Of a stretch of DNA of 62,067 nt, positions 62,065-62,067 are shown one piece after another (the stretch's first letter is position 1; each line of letters opens with the position of its first letter). The DNA comes from Phycisphaerales bacterium (GTDB lineage Bacteria > Planctomycetota > Phycisphaerae > Phycisphaerales > UBA1924). A program made the position numbers and the translations under genes. Under the pieces are notes generated by a model. That model was not told the DNA's origin and ran no database searches. It saw only the letters and a program-made list of their open reading frames with translations. The DNA lies in contig JADLFW010000045.1 in NCBI GenBank assembly GCA_020849615.1, positions 1 through 62,067 of the forward strand, in the 5' to 3' direction.

Positions 62065-62067
62065 AAC

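Overview
The window is a GC-rich (clearly above 60 percent) stretch of a bacterial chromosome. It most likely comes from a planctomycete of the class Phycisphaerae. The evidence is three secreted proteins ending in the paired GC-type dockerin repeat with a terminal Cys (2-943, 42789-43766, 50121-52343), a DUF1501 Tat protein, a PEP-CTERM-like tail, a prepilin-type protein with the [16 protein letters not shown] start, a cobalamin-dependent ribonucleotide reductase, and several short palindromic repeats of kinds I associate with planctomycete genomes. No rRNA, tRNA, CRISPR array, phage or complete transposon was seen. Genes are densely packed on both strands and often convergent with only a few bases between stops.

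Layout. 2-5673: end of a dockerin-type secreted protein, a MoxR-like AAA+ ATPase/VWA pair (minus strand) and a divergent secreted alpha/beta hydrolase. 5680-14914: TPR-YggX-like protein, dihydroorotate dehydrogenase, a 1345-residue SMC, a FlgI-like lipoprotein and dCTP deaminase, followed by a palindrome cluster flanked by a duplicated dcd 3' end. 15366-18971: B12-dependent ribonucleotide reductase; with dcd this makes a deoxynucleotide supply neighbourhood. 18972-19758: non-coding, with a 266-bp unit bounded by 26-bp inverted repeats and then a strong terminator. 19759-25393: beta-propeller-like protein, flavin reductase, SLBB-like protein, malate dehydrogenase, a CpeT/CpcT-FKBP fusion and a CbpA-type DnaJ. 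25593-34131: polyprenyl-phosphate sugar transferase, the Lhr-like helicase/PdeM repair pair, a PLP aminotransferase overlapping a glycerate kinase, and PilT. 34140-43766: mostly exported proteins (PEP-CTERM-like, two cyclophilins, a prepilin-like protein, a CRTAC1/UnbV-type FG-GAP protein, DUF1501, dockerin). 43788-52343: small hypothetical, a GH172-type (DUF2961) enzyme, a self-contained nucleotidyltransferase plus winged-helix gene pair with its own promoter and palindromes, a TPR lipoprotein and a large dockerin-anchored propeller. 52344-53018: gene-poor DNA with two apparent gene remnants. 53019-62064: ppk2, sulP, then a complete outer membrane factor/membrane fusion/RND permease efflux set, translationally coupled through ATGA and GTGA overlaps.

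The parts most likely to be new are the nucleotidyltransferase/winged-helix unit at 46761-48244 (toxin-antitoxin-like layout), the inverted-repeat-bounded unit after nrdJ, the in-frame insertion of a dispersed repeat into the VWA protein, the palindrome cluster that sits between two copies of the end of dcd, and the CpeT-FKBP and TPR-YggX fusions. All functions are inferred from reading the translations; no database search was run.
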